Shown here: positions 1 to 7,879 of the stretch, in pieces
Layout: each line of letters starts with the position of its first letter
Position numbering within the stretch: position 1 is the stretch's first letter
From: an uncultured Sutterella sp.
GTDB taxonomy: Bacteria; Pseudomonadota; Gammaproteobacteria; Burkholderiales; Burkholderiaceae_F
Reading direction: 5' to 3'
NCBI GenBank assembly: GCA_905192805.1
Contig: CAJJMF010000010.1
Coordinates: forward strand, 1 to 22,948
DNA length: 22,948 nucleotides
Notes under the pieces: generated by a model
Told to the model about the DNA's origin: nothing
Databases searched by the model: none
What the model saw: only the letters and a program-made list of their open reading frames with translations
Position numbers and translations under genes: made by a program

Positions 1-44
1 GTAGACGATCAGGAAGGCGGTGAAGCCATAAAAGAAATGAAGGC

Positions 45-1094
45 ATGGCAACGACACATGAAGAGGCAAAAGCGTTAGCGGTGAGTGGTGATATTCACTA
101 TGAGCCTTGCCATCACTATCAAACTGTCGGCCCTATGACAGGTTTAACCACGTCTTCTATGCCTGTATGGGTTATCGAGGATAAAGTTACTGGACAGCGC
201 TCTTTTGTGAATGTGAGCGAAGGTCAGGGGGTTGGGTTACGTTTTGGTGAGTATAGCGAGAAGACCATTGCAAAACTGCATTGGATCAAAGACGTCTTTA
301 TGCCCATTTTTCAAACCATCTTGCGTCAAGAGGGCCCCGTCGATTTGGCTCCGATTATGGCACAGGGGTTGGCCATGGGGGACGAGTTACATATGCGTAA
401 CCTCGCGACGACGTCTTTGATTCTGAAAAAATTTGCCCCAGCGATTGGGAAGTGGGGCGATAAACACACCGCCGATATTCTACGGTTTATCGGGGTCGGT
501 AACGACCAGTTCTTTTTGAATTTGGCCATGGGAGCGAATAAGCTGGCAGCCGATCTGGCCGACGGTATCAAAGGTTCGACCATTGTCACGGCGATAGCCC
601 GTAACGGTGTGGAAGTGGGTATCCGCATTAGTGGACTGAAAGGTCGCTGGTTTACCGCCCCCGCGCCTATGATCGACGGCCTTTATTTTCCAGGGTTTAC
701 CGAAAAAGATGCGTGTCCCGATTTAGGCGATAGCGCCATTATGGAAACGGGGGGATTCGGTGGATGCGCCATGATCGCTTCACCGGCTATTGTCAAGTTC
801 TTGGGACAAGAGAGTGTAGAGGTGGCTCATAAAACCACACGAAACGCTTATAAGATTGCCTCTGGAACCAACGACAAATATCAAATTCCCATTTATGACT
901 TTAAAGGGATTCCTTTGGCGCTCGATGCCATGAAAATTGTGGAGACAGGCTTAACGCCCGTGCTCAACACAGCCATCGCCTCAAATAAGGCGGGACAAGG
1001 CATGGTGGGGGCCGGGATGTCGGTCACGCCGATCAAACCCTTTGAAGATGCCCTGATTGCGCTCGCACACGAATTGGAGATTGAGGCATGTTAA
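45..1094 (+). CDS. DUF1116 (YlbE-like) protein, copy 1, N-terminally short
   Basis: 349 residues in the open frame, clearly homologous along its length to the second DUF1116 protein at 6529-7791 (shared blocks such as GxIxxxPCH, VGPMxG(L/I)T, NxxxFxxPxPxxxGLFFTG-like segments and the Gx(G)M(V/I)ASP motif). It lacks about 70 N-terminal residues present in the second copy, including the HAGPPIEW and MTGPM stretches. Homology is in frame back to about codon 42-44 (EG before the M), but a TGA at 21-23 closes this frame, and there is no well-spaced Shine-Dalgarno before the ATG at 45. Family members pair with FdrA; in E. coli YlbE works in the allantoin/oxamate branch. The end overlaps the fdrA start by 7 bases, implying translational coupling. 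It may be an intact short form, a decayed 5' end, or a frameshift near the window edge. Confidence 0.8.
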   Translation: MATTHEEAKALAVSGDIHYEPCHHYQTVGPMTGLTTSSMPVWVIEDKVTGQRSFVNVSEGQGVGLRFGEYSEKTIAKLHWIKDVFMPIFQTILRQEGPVDLAPIMAQGLAMGDELHMRNLATTSLILKKFAPAIGKWGDKHTADILRFIGVGNDQFFLNLAMGANKLAADLADGIKGSTIVTAIARNGVEVGIRISGLKGRWFTAPAPMIDGLYFPGFTEKDACPDLGDSAIMETGGFGGCAMIASPAIVKFLGQESVEVAHKTTRNAYKIASGTNDKYQIPIYDFKGIPLALDAMKIVETGLTPVLNTAIASNKAGQGMVGAGMSVTPIKPFEDALIALAHELEIEAC

Positions 1095-2593
1095 AAAATA
1101 TTGTGATTGAGAATCGCTACTACGATTCGGCAACATTGATGTTGTTAACCAATCAGGTGAAGAACGAATTAAAGCTTTCAACGAGTGACATTGCCATCAT
1201 GATGGCCACTGAGCTTAACAAGCGCCTGATGCAAGAGTCGGCGTTATTGACGGACGTGGGTGAAAAAGCCCATCCAGGGGATATGATCGTCGCGATCCGC
1301 TCCGAACGCTCGGATGAGGAGATTTTGGCGTTGATCACGCGGTTTTTACAAAAACGATCCAACCCAAGTTCTGCGACGCAGGAGGAAATCACCTCGGTTA
1401 ATGATGCCCTACACGCCTATCCTGAGAGCAATTTTGCCGTGGTCAGTTTACCTGGGATTTACGCGGTGCGCGAAACCCGAAAACTGATCAACGCAGGTAA
1501 GCATGTGTTGCTCTTTAGTGACAACATCTCCATCGAAGATGAAGTCAGTTTGAAAGAATTGGCTTTATCGAAAGATGTGCTCATGATGGGACCCGATTGC
1601 GGAACGGCCATTATCAATGGGGTTGGCTTAGGATTTGCGAATTTGGTTCGCCCAGGACGAATCGGTATTGTTGCAGCGTCAGGAACCGGTTTGCAAGAGG
1701 TGGCCACGTTAATCTCGAACGCTGGAGGTGGCATATCGCAAGCCTTTGGGACGGGAGGCCGTGATATCAAAGATAAAGTAGGTGGGTTGATGATGCTCTA
1801 TGCCATTGACTTACTTGAAAAAGATGATCAGACGGACGTCATTGTCGTGGTATCGAAACCGCCCGAATCGGGAGTCCTTCAGAAGTTGATTAAACGCATT
1901 GCCGAGTTGAGTAAACCGGTGGTAGCGTGTTTTTTGGGAGCTGATCGAGCGGTGTTTGAGGGGACAAACATTCACCCAGCTCGCACGCTGAGTGAGGCAG
2001 CTACTTGTGCGTTATCGCTCATCGGGAAGGATGTGCAAGCCCTCTTCCTGGCCGAGTTACCCGAAGAAAGGCGAGCGACGTGCAATCCCGACGGAAAGAT
2101 TCGCGCGATTTATTGTGGCGGGACGTTGGCCTATGAAACCCTGCTGATGCTCCAGTCACACGGCTTAACGGTGTATTCCAATTTGGCAAAAGGAGCCTAT
2201 CATCTCAGCCATAAAGATTCGAGCCAAGAGCATTCCGTACTCGATATGGGCGAGGATGAGTTTACGCTGGGTAAACCCCATCCCATGATTGATCCTACGG
2301 CGCGCTCGGAGCGGTTACGCCAAGAGGCTCTGGATCCACAAGTCTCTATCTTAATGGCCGATGTGGAACTCGGTTATGGATCCCATGATCAAGCTGCCGA
2401 CATTTTGGCAGACGATGTGAAGGCGATTTTGGCCAAGCGTCCCGATCTTACTGTGATTGCCATTATTTGCGGTGCGCAGGATGATTACCAAGGATACGCT
2501 CAGAAAAAAGCGTTATTACAGTCCGCTGGTGCTTTGGTTCCGTTTTCAAATGCACAAGGGGTGCAGTATGCCCTCAAATTACTCGGAAAATAG
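1088..2593 (+). CDS. fdrA: FdrA family acyl-CoA synthetase-like protein, copy 1 (short form)
   Basis: 501 residues related to FdrA, which resembles the alpha subunit of succinyl-CoA synthetase/ADP-forming acyl-CoA ligases. Visible are a GPDCGT motif at residues 168-173 and a Rossmann-like GIVAASGTG stretch at about 193-201. In E. coli FdrA (AllF) belongs to the oxamate/allantoin group and has been proposed to act with YlbE and YlbF as oxamic transcarbamylase; that role is transferred by family only. Compared with copy 2 (549 aa) it stops just before the C-terminal NVGL...GG domain, and that domain follows as a separate 58-codon gene. The start ATG lies inside the last codons of the DUF1116 gene, with a GGAG about 10 bases upstream. 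Confidence 0.88.
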   Translation: MLKNIVIENRYYDSATLMLLTNQVKNELKLSTSDIAIMMATELNKRLMQESALLTDVGEKAHPGDMIVAIRSERSDEEILALITRFLQKRSNPSSATQEEITSVNDALHAYPESNFAVVSLPGIYAVRETRKLINAGKHVLLFSDNISIEDEVSLKELALSKDVLMMGPDCGTAIINGVGLGFANLVRPGRIGIVAASGTGLQEVATLISNAGGGISQAFGTGGRDIKDKVGGLMMLYAIDLLEKDDQTDVIVVVSKPPESGVLQKLIKRIAELSKPVVACFLGADRAVFEGTNIHPARTLSEAATCALSLIGKDVQALFLAELPEERRATCNPDGKIRAIYCGGTLAYETLLMLQSHGLTVYSNLAKGAYHLSHKDSSQEHSVLDMGEDEFTLGKPHPMIDPTARSERLRQEALDPQVSILMADVELGYGSHDQAADILADDVKAILAKRPDLTVIAIICGAQDDYQGYAQKKALLQSAGALVPFSNAQGVQYALKLLGK

Positions 2594-2602
2594 GGAGGGA
2601 TG

Positions 2603-2779
2603 ATGTCTATCTTAGAAGTGAAAGAATTGAAAGTGCTCAATGTGGGACTCGAGTCATTCAAAGAAGCGTTGGAAAAGCAAAACGTTTCGGTCGTTCAAGT
2701 GAATTGGAAGCCCGAAGCGGGAGGCAATGTCAAGCTTCTCGCGATTATCGATAAATTGCGGGAATTGGACATTCACTAA
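2603..2779 (+). CDS. Small free-standing FdrA C-terminal-type domain
   Basis: 58 codons (60 codons if counted with the alternative ATG at 2600 and stop) starting 9 bases after the fdrA stop. A strong GGGAGGG ribosome site at 2593-2599 precedes two adjacent ATGs; 2603 gives the better spacing. The product contains NVGLESFKEAL, VVQVNWKPEAGG and a C-terminal helix. These align with the last ~55 residues of the second FdrA (NVGLRAFADDL, CIQVDWAPPCGG). From memory, the same segment also occurs at the N-terminus of many longer DUF1116 proteins. I infer that it is a domain supplied in trans to the FdrA/DUF1116 complex rather than a random remnant, because it has its own ribosome site, no disrupted codons and is followed by a terminator. 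Biochemical role unknown. Confidence 0.82.
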   Translation: MSILEVKELKVLNVGLESFKEALEKQNVSVVQVNWKPEAGGNVKLLAIIDKLRELDIH

Positions 2780-2794
2780 TCCCTGATTAAGCCC

Positions 2795-2826
2795 TGAATT
2801 GGCGCCCCCGATTCGGGGCTTTTTCG
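2795..2826 (+). terminator. Intrinsic terminator after DUF1116-fdrA-small ORF operon
   Basis: A GCCCC/GGGGC stem (2804-2819 including a 6-base loop) is followed directly by TTTTT, 25 bases after the small ORF stop. This marks the end of the first operon. Confidence 0.8.
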
Positions 2827-3330
2827 ATCGGTTAACGCAGCCTAGGCCCACGACAGAAAGTTTGCCGTCACCGTAGTCTGTCGCCTGCCGAGGCGACGCT
2901 TTTAGACGGGTACGTTGACAGGATCGTCAGGGGTGAGCCGTTCCATCACTAGAGCGAGCACGCGCTGATGTGCACTAGAGGTAAGGAGGTGGTTCTGATG
3001 ACGATGAGCGTTGCCATGAGGCGGAAACTGGGCTTTTGGGATGGGTCCAGTCGGATGGCGTAAAGTTGGGTGTCAAGCGCACTGGCGTTGATGATGAAGG
3101 CGAATCCAATGGGTAAGGCTTCCTTCGTGTGGTGAACCTCTGGCTCCCAGCCACCAACCGACAACGGCTTTTGTACCACTAACGACAGGGTTGTGGGTGA
3201 GCTCAAGGAGGATGCTTGGCTACAGGTGGGGATGAGATGGCGAGAAACCTCTCCCGATCCAGTGTGAGACCTTACGCATAGGGGAAAACCTCGGTTGAGA
3301 GGCAGTTCTCTATGCGCATGCTTGTCACGT
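2827..3330. other. 504-bp intergenic stretch without a recognised gene
   Basis: Lies between the terminator of the first FdrA operon and the end of the convergent MFS gene. It begins with a second small hairpin, GTCGCCT/AGGCGAC at 2880-2897 followed by GCTTTT. A 7-bp inverted repeat (3275-3281 with 3310-3316) near the transporter stop could stabilise or end that transcript. An 85-codon open frame on the minus strand (2949-3206) matches no family I know and has no clear ribosome site. It could be a remnant of a decayed gene, but nothing visible proves it. Confidence 0.5.
2880..2903 (+). terminator. Second weak terminator-like hairpin
   Basis: 7-bp perfect stem GTCGCCT/AGGCGAC with a 4-base loop followed by GC and four T residues, about 55 bases past the main terminator. 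It may act as a back-up terminator. Confidence 0.4.
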
Positions 3331-4506
3331 CTAGGGCGTAATCGATTCCGTTGTGTTGTCTTTATAGAAGGTTAACAAGAGGAAAAACGAAACGACAAGG
3401 AGTAGCGCGCTGAGATAAAAACTGCCCGCAAGGCTGCCGGTCACCATCTGAATATAGCCACCAACACTGGGGGCGATGACAGAACTCAAAAGACCAACAC
3501 AATTAAAAATGGAGAGCGTAGTACTTAAACTCGGGCAGGCGTTCGTTTTGGCCACGGCAATAATGAGGAGGGGATCCAAGGCCATTTTCCCAAAAACGCC
3601 GTAGGCAATGATGGCGGCAAAGAGGATGACAGGAGCGCGTGTTAAGGTGATCGCGAGGAGTGCGATGGCTGCGCAGGCTAAAAGCACGAGCATCATGGGT
3701 TTATTGACTTTATAGCGATCCACAATGCGTGCAAAGAGCAGTGAGGAGGCAAATGAGACCACCGAAATTAAGCTCATGGCGGTGGCTACCCACCCTGCAG
3801 AGAGGGCTTTTTCATCCAGTAAGTAGAGTTGGAGCCAGGTGAGTAAGTTAAAAAATGCATAGAGGGAACAAAAGGATACGAAGAAGATGATCAAAAGGGG
3901 GCGGTTTAAGTGAAAACGAATCGGCGTTTGCACGTGGGGGACGCTAGGCATCGTGCGTGTGAGAAGATACGCTAGGAGCAGAGCTCCGATGACGACCACG
4001 ATGTAGAGCCAGCGATAACTCAAGCCTTGTCCAACGATGGCTAACGGTAACGTGGTTCCTAATACAATGCCCAAGGACATTCCACTGTTAATCAGTGTTG
4101 TGGCAAAGACCTTATGTTTGAGCGGAATCGTTTTACTGGTAAGGGCGAACAATGGGCCATAATAGAGTCCCTCAAAAGCGCCGGCTAAAAATCGTAGCAC
4201 TAAAAAAAGAACGAACGACTCTAGCCCCGCATTGAGTAAGCTAATGATGGCGAGGCCTAAAAAGGTGATATATATAACCTTATTTGAGCCTAATTTTTCG
4301 CCCAGAATTCCCCCGGGAATTTGCAATAGGGTATAGCCGAGGAAAAACAAACTGAATACGTTACCTAACGCACTGCTGTTGAGTTGGTAATCGTTGGCAA
4401 GCGTACTCAAAATAGGCGTAAACATCATTCGATCAAAGTAAATGAGCGCCCATCCAAGACTAAAAAGGATCGAAAGGGTTAACCAGGAAAAAGGATTTTT
4501 CTGCAT
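3331..4506 (-). CDS. MFS transporter, anion/organic acid symporter type
   Basis: 391 residues (392 if the GTG at 4507-4509 is used) with about 12 hydrophobic segments. Features of the major facilitator superfamily are visible: a YFDRMMFTP segment after the first membrane helix, as in anion:cation symporters, the loop motif GGILGEKLGS between helices 2 and 3, and a central hydrophilic break near residue 190 before the second six-helix half. It sits between the two FdrA/DUF1116 modules and is transcribed away from the second, sharing a 350-bp promoter region with it. That context suggests uptake of the compound the modules process (for example a ureide, oxamate or related carboxylate), but this is inference; the substrate cannot be read from the sequence. 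No strong Shine-Dalgarno is seen before either start codon. Confidence 0.88.
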   Translation of the reverse strand: MQKNPFSWLTLSILFSLGWALIYFDRMMFTPILSTLANDYQLNSSALGNVFSLFFLGYTLLQIPGGILGEKLGSNKVIYITFLGLAIISLLNAGLESFVLFLVLRFLAGAFEGLYYGPLFALTSKTIPLKHKVFATTLINSGMSLGIVLGTTLPLAIVGQGLSYRWLYIVVVIGALLLAYLLTRTMPSVPHVQTPIRFHLNRPLLIIFFVSFCSLYAFFNLLTWLQLYLLDEKALSAGWVATAMSLISVVSFASSLLFARIVDRYKVNKPMMLVLLACAAIALLAITLTRAPVILFAAIIAYGVFGKMALDPLLIIAVAKTNACPSLSTTLSIFNCVGLLSSVIAPSVGGYIQMVTGSLAGSFYLSALLLVVSFFLLLTFYKDNTTESITP

Positions 4507-4856
4507 CACAACGTGAGGGGATAATTCATCGAACGTCTTACTTTAGAACGTCAGGATGGGCTCGTTGTGGGGAAACGCGAAAAACCCTCTCGGCACCGAA
4601 AACTTTTGACGATGGCATAACTATTATTAAATTTTTCTCAAAGACGGACGATTGAACCACAGGGTTTCGGTGTTTTGCCAGTGCCATGGGGCCATCGCGC
4701 ATGGCTGGCAACGATTTTAAAAAAACTTCGAATAATACCCTCCGATCGCGCTATGGATTCCTTAATGAGGTTAATGATTAAATGAAAGGCAAGGTGTAGG
4801 CTCTTTTAGAGGCCTGACACCGAAATAGATGGGTGACGCTTAATTAAGAGGTGCAC
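4507..4856. promoter_or_regulatory. Divergent promoter region between MFS gene and fdrA copy 2
   Basis: About 350 bp with no gene and AT-rich blocks. The octamer CACCGAAA occurs three times: 4594-4601 and 4818-4825 on the plus strand and 4665-4672 inverted. Between them is an imperfect inverted repeat: TGCCAG-TG-CCATG (4676-4688) against CATGGCTGGCA (4700-4710), an 11-bp match with a 2-base bulge. A further weak inverted repeat flanks 4796-4820 (GTGT...ACAC). These are candidate operators for the LysR regulator downstream or another factor. No unambiguous -35/-10 pair is assigned. Confidence 0.5.
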
Positions 4857-6506
4857 ATGATACAGGCCTTTATCATTAAAGGAAGCTTTCAAGATTCGGT
4901 CAGTTTGATGCTCGTATCACGTCAGCTGTCGAAAGCCAACGATGTCCGCCGTGTGTCAGTAATGATGGGAACGCCGGCGAATAAAGGGGTATTTAAAGAA
5001 ACAGGACTATGGAGTGAGGTATTCGAGCAGGCAGGACCCAATGATATCTGTGTGGCCATGGAGACGGAGTCAGACGATCAGCAGTTGGTTGAAACCATGC
5101 GACAACGTCTTTTTGAGGCCATTGATCAGCTCTCACAGGGGCGGAAAAAATCGGGTTACGCGGTTGTCCATACCTTAGAGCGGGCTATGAAAAAACTTCC
5201 TGAAGCGTCGGTGGCTTTAGTGAGCGTTGCTGGTCTGTATGCGGGTGACGTGGCCAACGCACTGCTTGAGTCGGGTAAGCATGTGATGCTCTTTTCCGAT
5301 AACGTTCCTCTTGAGACAGAGAAAAAACTCAAGCAGTTTGCGCAACGTCGAAACCTGTTAGTGATGGGGCCAGATTGTGGCACTAGCATTCTTCATGGGG
5401 TTCCCTTGGCATTTGCTAATCGCATTCCCTCGGGACCAGTCGGTATTGTGGGGGCGTCGGGAACGGGGATTCAAGAGGTGACGTCACAACTGGCTAAACG
5501 TGGTATTGGGATTACTCATGCTCTCGGGTTAGGTGGTCGAGACCTTAAAGAGGAAGTAGGGGGGATCTCTGCCAAAGAAGCCTTGAGGCTTTTGGATAAT
5601 GATGCTGACAGTAAAGTGGTGGTCTTTATTTCAAAGCCTCCGGCTGCGTCAGTGCGTGAACAATTGGATCGTTTGATGCATTCGATGTCCAAACCCGTAG
5701 TAGCCCTCTTTTTAGGGACTCACCCGGTTAAACGCCAAGACGGGAATGTTTACTACGCTTATACCCTAGAAGAGGCTGCCCAGCTGGCAACAGAGTTGGC
5801 GAACACCTTGACGTTAATCGAAAATTTACCGCCCGCGTCAGGGCAAGTTATCGGACTTTTTACGGGAGGGACGCTAGCCAATGAGACGGCTATGTTACTC
5901 GCGGAGCTCTATGGACTTGAGGAAAGCCCTGAACACGTGGATGGCATGATGTTGCAGCATCGACGAGCACAGGTCATTGACCTAGGCGATGATGTGTATA
6001 CCCGAGGCCGTCCTCATCCGATGATTGACCCTAGCGTGCGAGGCGAACATATCGAAAGATTACCCGAATCGTGTGACCTTCTCTTGGTGGATATCGTTTT
6101 AGGGTATGGGGCGGTTTCGGATCCCGCGGGGGCTTTGGTGGAGAGTTTGAATGTCGTTCGCGCAGGGCGTCGCAACCCCCTCACCGTGATTGCGACGTTG
6201 ACGGGCACCGCTGAGGATCCTCAGAACATCGAAGCGCAGAGAAAAAAGATGCAAGAGGCTGGGATTATTGTCGTCGAGAGTACCCGCCAGGCCGTGATGG
6301 CAGTGCAACTTTTACAGCGTCAAACCCCGCCAATTACGGTACAGACGTCAACGTTATTGCGTCAAGCGCCTGCCATTATCAATGTCGGTCTCAGGGCGTT
6401 CGCCGATGATCTCTTTGCCAATGGTGTGTCCTGTATTCAGGTCGATTGGGCACCTCCCTGTGGAGGGAATGAACATTTACAACGACTTTTATCGCTAATG
6501 AAATAA
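4857..6506 (+). CDS. fdrA: FdrA family acyl-CoA synthetase-like protein, copy 2 (full-length form)
   Basis: 549 residues from the ATG at 4857, preferred over the in-frame GTG at 4851 because AAGAGGTG immediately before it gives a normal ribosome-site spacing. Same family as the copy at 1088-2593: GPDCGT at 171-176, GIVGASGTG at 196-204, GGRDL and a PHPMIDP motif near 390. The extra C-terminal ~55 residues (INVGLRAF...VDWAPPCGG) are the fused version of the domain that is a separate gene in copy 1. E. coli FdrA is about this length. It is followed after 22 bases by its DUF1116 partner, so the two are very probably one operon. The proposed role is with DUF1116 in oxamate-type carbamoyl transfer or acyl-CoA-like chemistry; the exact substrate is uncertain. 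Confidence 0.9.
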   Translation: MIQAFIIKGSFQDSVSLMLVSRQLSKANDVRRVSVMMGTPANKGVFKETGLWSEVFEQAGPNDICVAMETESDDQQLVETMRQRLFEAIDQLSQGRKKSGYAVVHTLERAMKKLPEASVALVSVAGLYAGDVANALLESGKHVMLFSDNVPLETEKKLKQFAQRRNLLVMGPDCGTSILHGVPLAFANRIPSGPVGIVGASGTGIQEVTSQLAKRGIGITHALGLGGRDLKEEVGGISAKEALRLLDNDADSKVVVFISKPPAASVREQLDRLMHSMSKPVVALFLGTHPVKRQDGNVYYAYTLEEAAQLATELANTLTLIENLPPASGQVIGLFTGGTLANETAMLLAELYGLEESPEHVDGMMLQHRRAQVIDLGDDVYTRGRPHPMIDPSVRGEHIERLPESCDLLLVDIVLGYGAVSDPAGALVESLNVVRAGRRNPLTVIATLTGTAEDPQNIEAQRKKMQEAGIIVVESTRQAVMAVQLLQRQTPPITVQTSTLLRQAPAIINVGLRAFADDLFANGVSCIQVDWAPPCGGNEHLQRLLSLMK

Positions 6507-6528
6507 TCTCACCCAGGAGAGAACCGTT

Positions 6529-7791
6529 ATGTTGTATTCCGTTGATGAAGCGAATGAACGCGTGTTGGCTGTTTTGCGAGCGTCTCGGCCCCATTGGATT
6601 GATGTTGCCATAGCGGGAGAGCGAATCCCTGAACTCAATCAGGGGAAAACGTTACTCCATGCCGGCCCTCCTATTGAGTGGGCACGTATGACCGGACCCA
6701 TGCAAGGGGCGGTCGTGGGAGCCGCTCTACTCGAAGGGTGGGCCAATAGTGACGAGGAGGCGAGAACGCAAGCCGAGCAAGGCGACATTCGGTTTATTCC
6801 TTGTCACGATGTGCATGCGGTAGGCCCGATGGGAGGGATTACCTCTGCGTCCATGCCGGTGATTGTCATGAAAGATGTGGTGCACGGAAATATTGCCTAT
6901 TGCAACCTTAATGAAGGGATTGGTAAAGTGATGCGCTTTGGCGCATACGATGACGACGTTCTTGAGCGACATCGTTGGATGCGCTCAACCCTAGCCCCTA
7001 TCTTGTCCGAGGCACTACAGCGTTTTGATCAGGGATTGGATATCACGCCCATCGTGGCTCAGGCGATTACGATGGGGGACGAATTCCATCAGCGTAACAT
7101 TGCGGCGTCCGCATTGTTATTAAGAGCGCTTTCACCCAAGATGATTTCGACAGCGTTCCCGTTGGACGATATCCGTGAGGCATGTGATTTTTTGGCGAGA
7201 ACCGACCAATTTTTCCTGAACGTCATGATGGCCTATTGTAAGTGTGTTATGGATGCAGGGGCTTCCGTCGGAGTCGGAACGATCGTGACAGCGATGGCGC
7301 GAAACGGCCGTGAATTTGGTATTCGCGTATCGGGGTTGGGGAATGAATGGTTTACGGCGCCCGTGAATGTTCCTCATGGTCTCTTTTTCACCGGGTACAG
7401 CCAAGAGGATGCTAACCCTGATATTGGGGATAGTGCGATCACAGAAACCTATGGCGTGGGCGGTTCTTCGATGGTGGCCTCCCCTGGAGTGACGCGCTTT
7501 TTGGGCGCAGGGGGGCTCGCGGATGCCATTCGTGTCAGCGAAGAAATGCATGAGATTTATGTGGCGAGTAATCCCGCTTTAGTGATCCCCAATTGGGATT
7601 TCCAAGGTGCCCCTTTAGGGTTAGATATCCGTAAGGTTGTCGAAACAGGGATTACCCCCACGATCAATACGGGCATTGCTCACCGTGAGGCAGGGGTTGG
7701 ACAAGTGGGAGCAGGAACGGTAAAAGCGCCATTAGACTGTTTTACAAAAGCATTTTTACGGATGGCCGAGGTATTAGGGCTAGAGGCGTAA
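6529..7791 (+). CDS. DUF1116 (YlbE-like) protein, copy 2
   Basis: 420 residues, close to E. coli YlbE in length, with an AGGAGAG ribosome site ahead of the ATG. Recognisable family segments in order: VDEANERV near the N-terminus, HAGPPIEWARMTGPM at about 45-60, the GDIRFIPCH block, AVGPMGGITSASMPV, GDEFHQRN near 185 and the glycine-rich C-terminal QVGAGT. It lacks the extra N-terminal NVGL...GG domain that some longer family members carry; here that domain is on the C-terminus of the upstream FdrA. It forms an operon with fdrA copy 2, and the E. coli homologues stand in the allantoin/oxamate cluster. No carbamate kinase or DUF2877 (YlbF) gene is in the window, so the pathway is incomplete here. 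Confidence 0.9.
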   Translation: MLYSVDEANERVLAVLRASRPHWIDVAIAGERIPELNQGKTLLHAGPPIEWARMTGPMQGAVVGAALLEGWANSDEEARTQAEQGDIRFIPCHDVHAVGPMGGITSASMPVIVMKDVVHGNIAYCNLNEGIGKVMRFGAYDDDVLERHRWMRSTLAPILSEALQRFDQGLDITPIVAQAITMGDEFHQRNIAASALLLRALSPKMISTAFPLDDIREACDFLARTDQFFLNVMMAYCKCVMDAGASVGVGTIVTAMARNGREFGIRVSGLGNEWFTAPVNVPHGLFFTGYSQEDANPDIGDSAITETYGVGGSSMVASPGVTRFLGAGGLADAIRVSEEMHEIYVASNPALVIPNWDFQGAPLGLDIRKVVETGITPTINTGIAHREAGVGQVGAGTVKAPLDCFTKAFLRMAEVLGLEA

Positions 7792-7794
7792 ACG

Positions 7795-7852
7795 CATAGT
7801 GTGGGAAGGAAAGCGCGTCCAGCAAGAGGATACTGGACGCGCTTATACTATG
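7795..7852. terminator. Long hairpin between DUF1116 copy 2 and the LysR gene
   Basis: A perfect 12-bp stem AAGCGCGTCCAG (7811-7822) / CTGGACGCGCTT (7833-7844) with a 10-base loop. An outer 6-bp pairing CATAGT (7795-7800) / ACTATG (7847-7852) extends it. There is no T-run, so it may be a weak or Rho-assisted terminator or an RNA processing/stability element rather than a classical intrinsic terminator. Confidence 0.5.
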
Positions 7853-7879
7853 TAGTCAATAGATCCCATGGAGTGTTTT

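Noticed and set aside
2949..3206. 85-codon minus-strand frame in the gap after the first operon
   Set aside because: No ribosome site, no recognised domain, and an overlapping alternative frame of similar length; kept only as part of the intergenic note.
7132..7551. 139-codon minus-strand frame inside DUF1116 copy 2
   Set aside because: Antisense to a conserved gene, with Arg/His-rich translation typical of a shadow frame.
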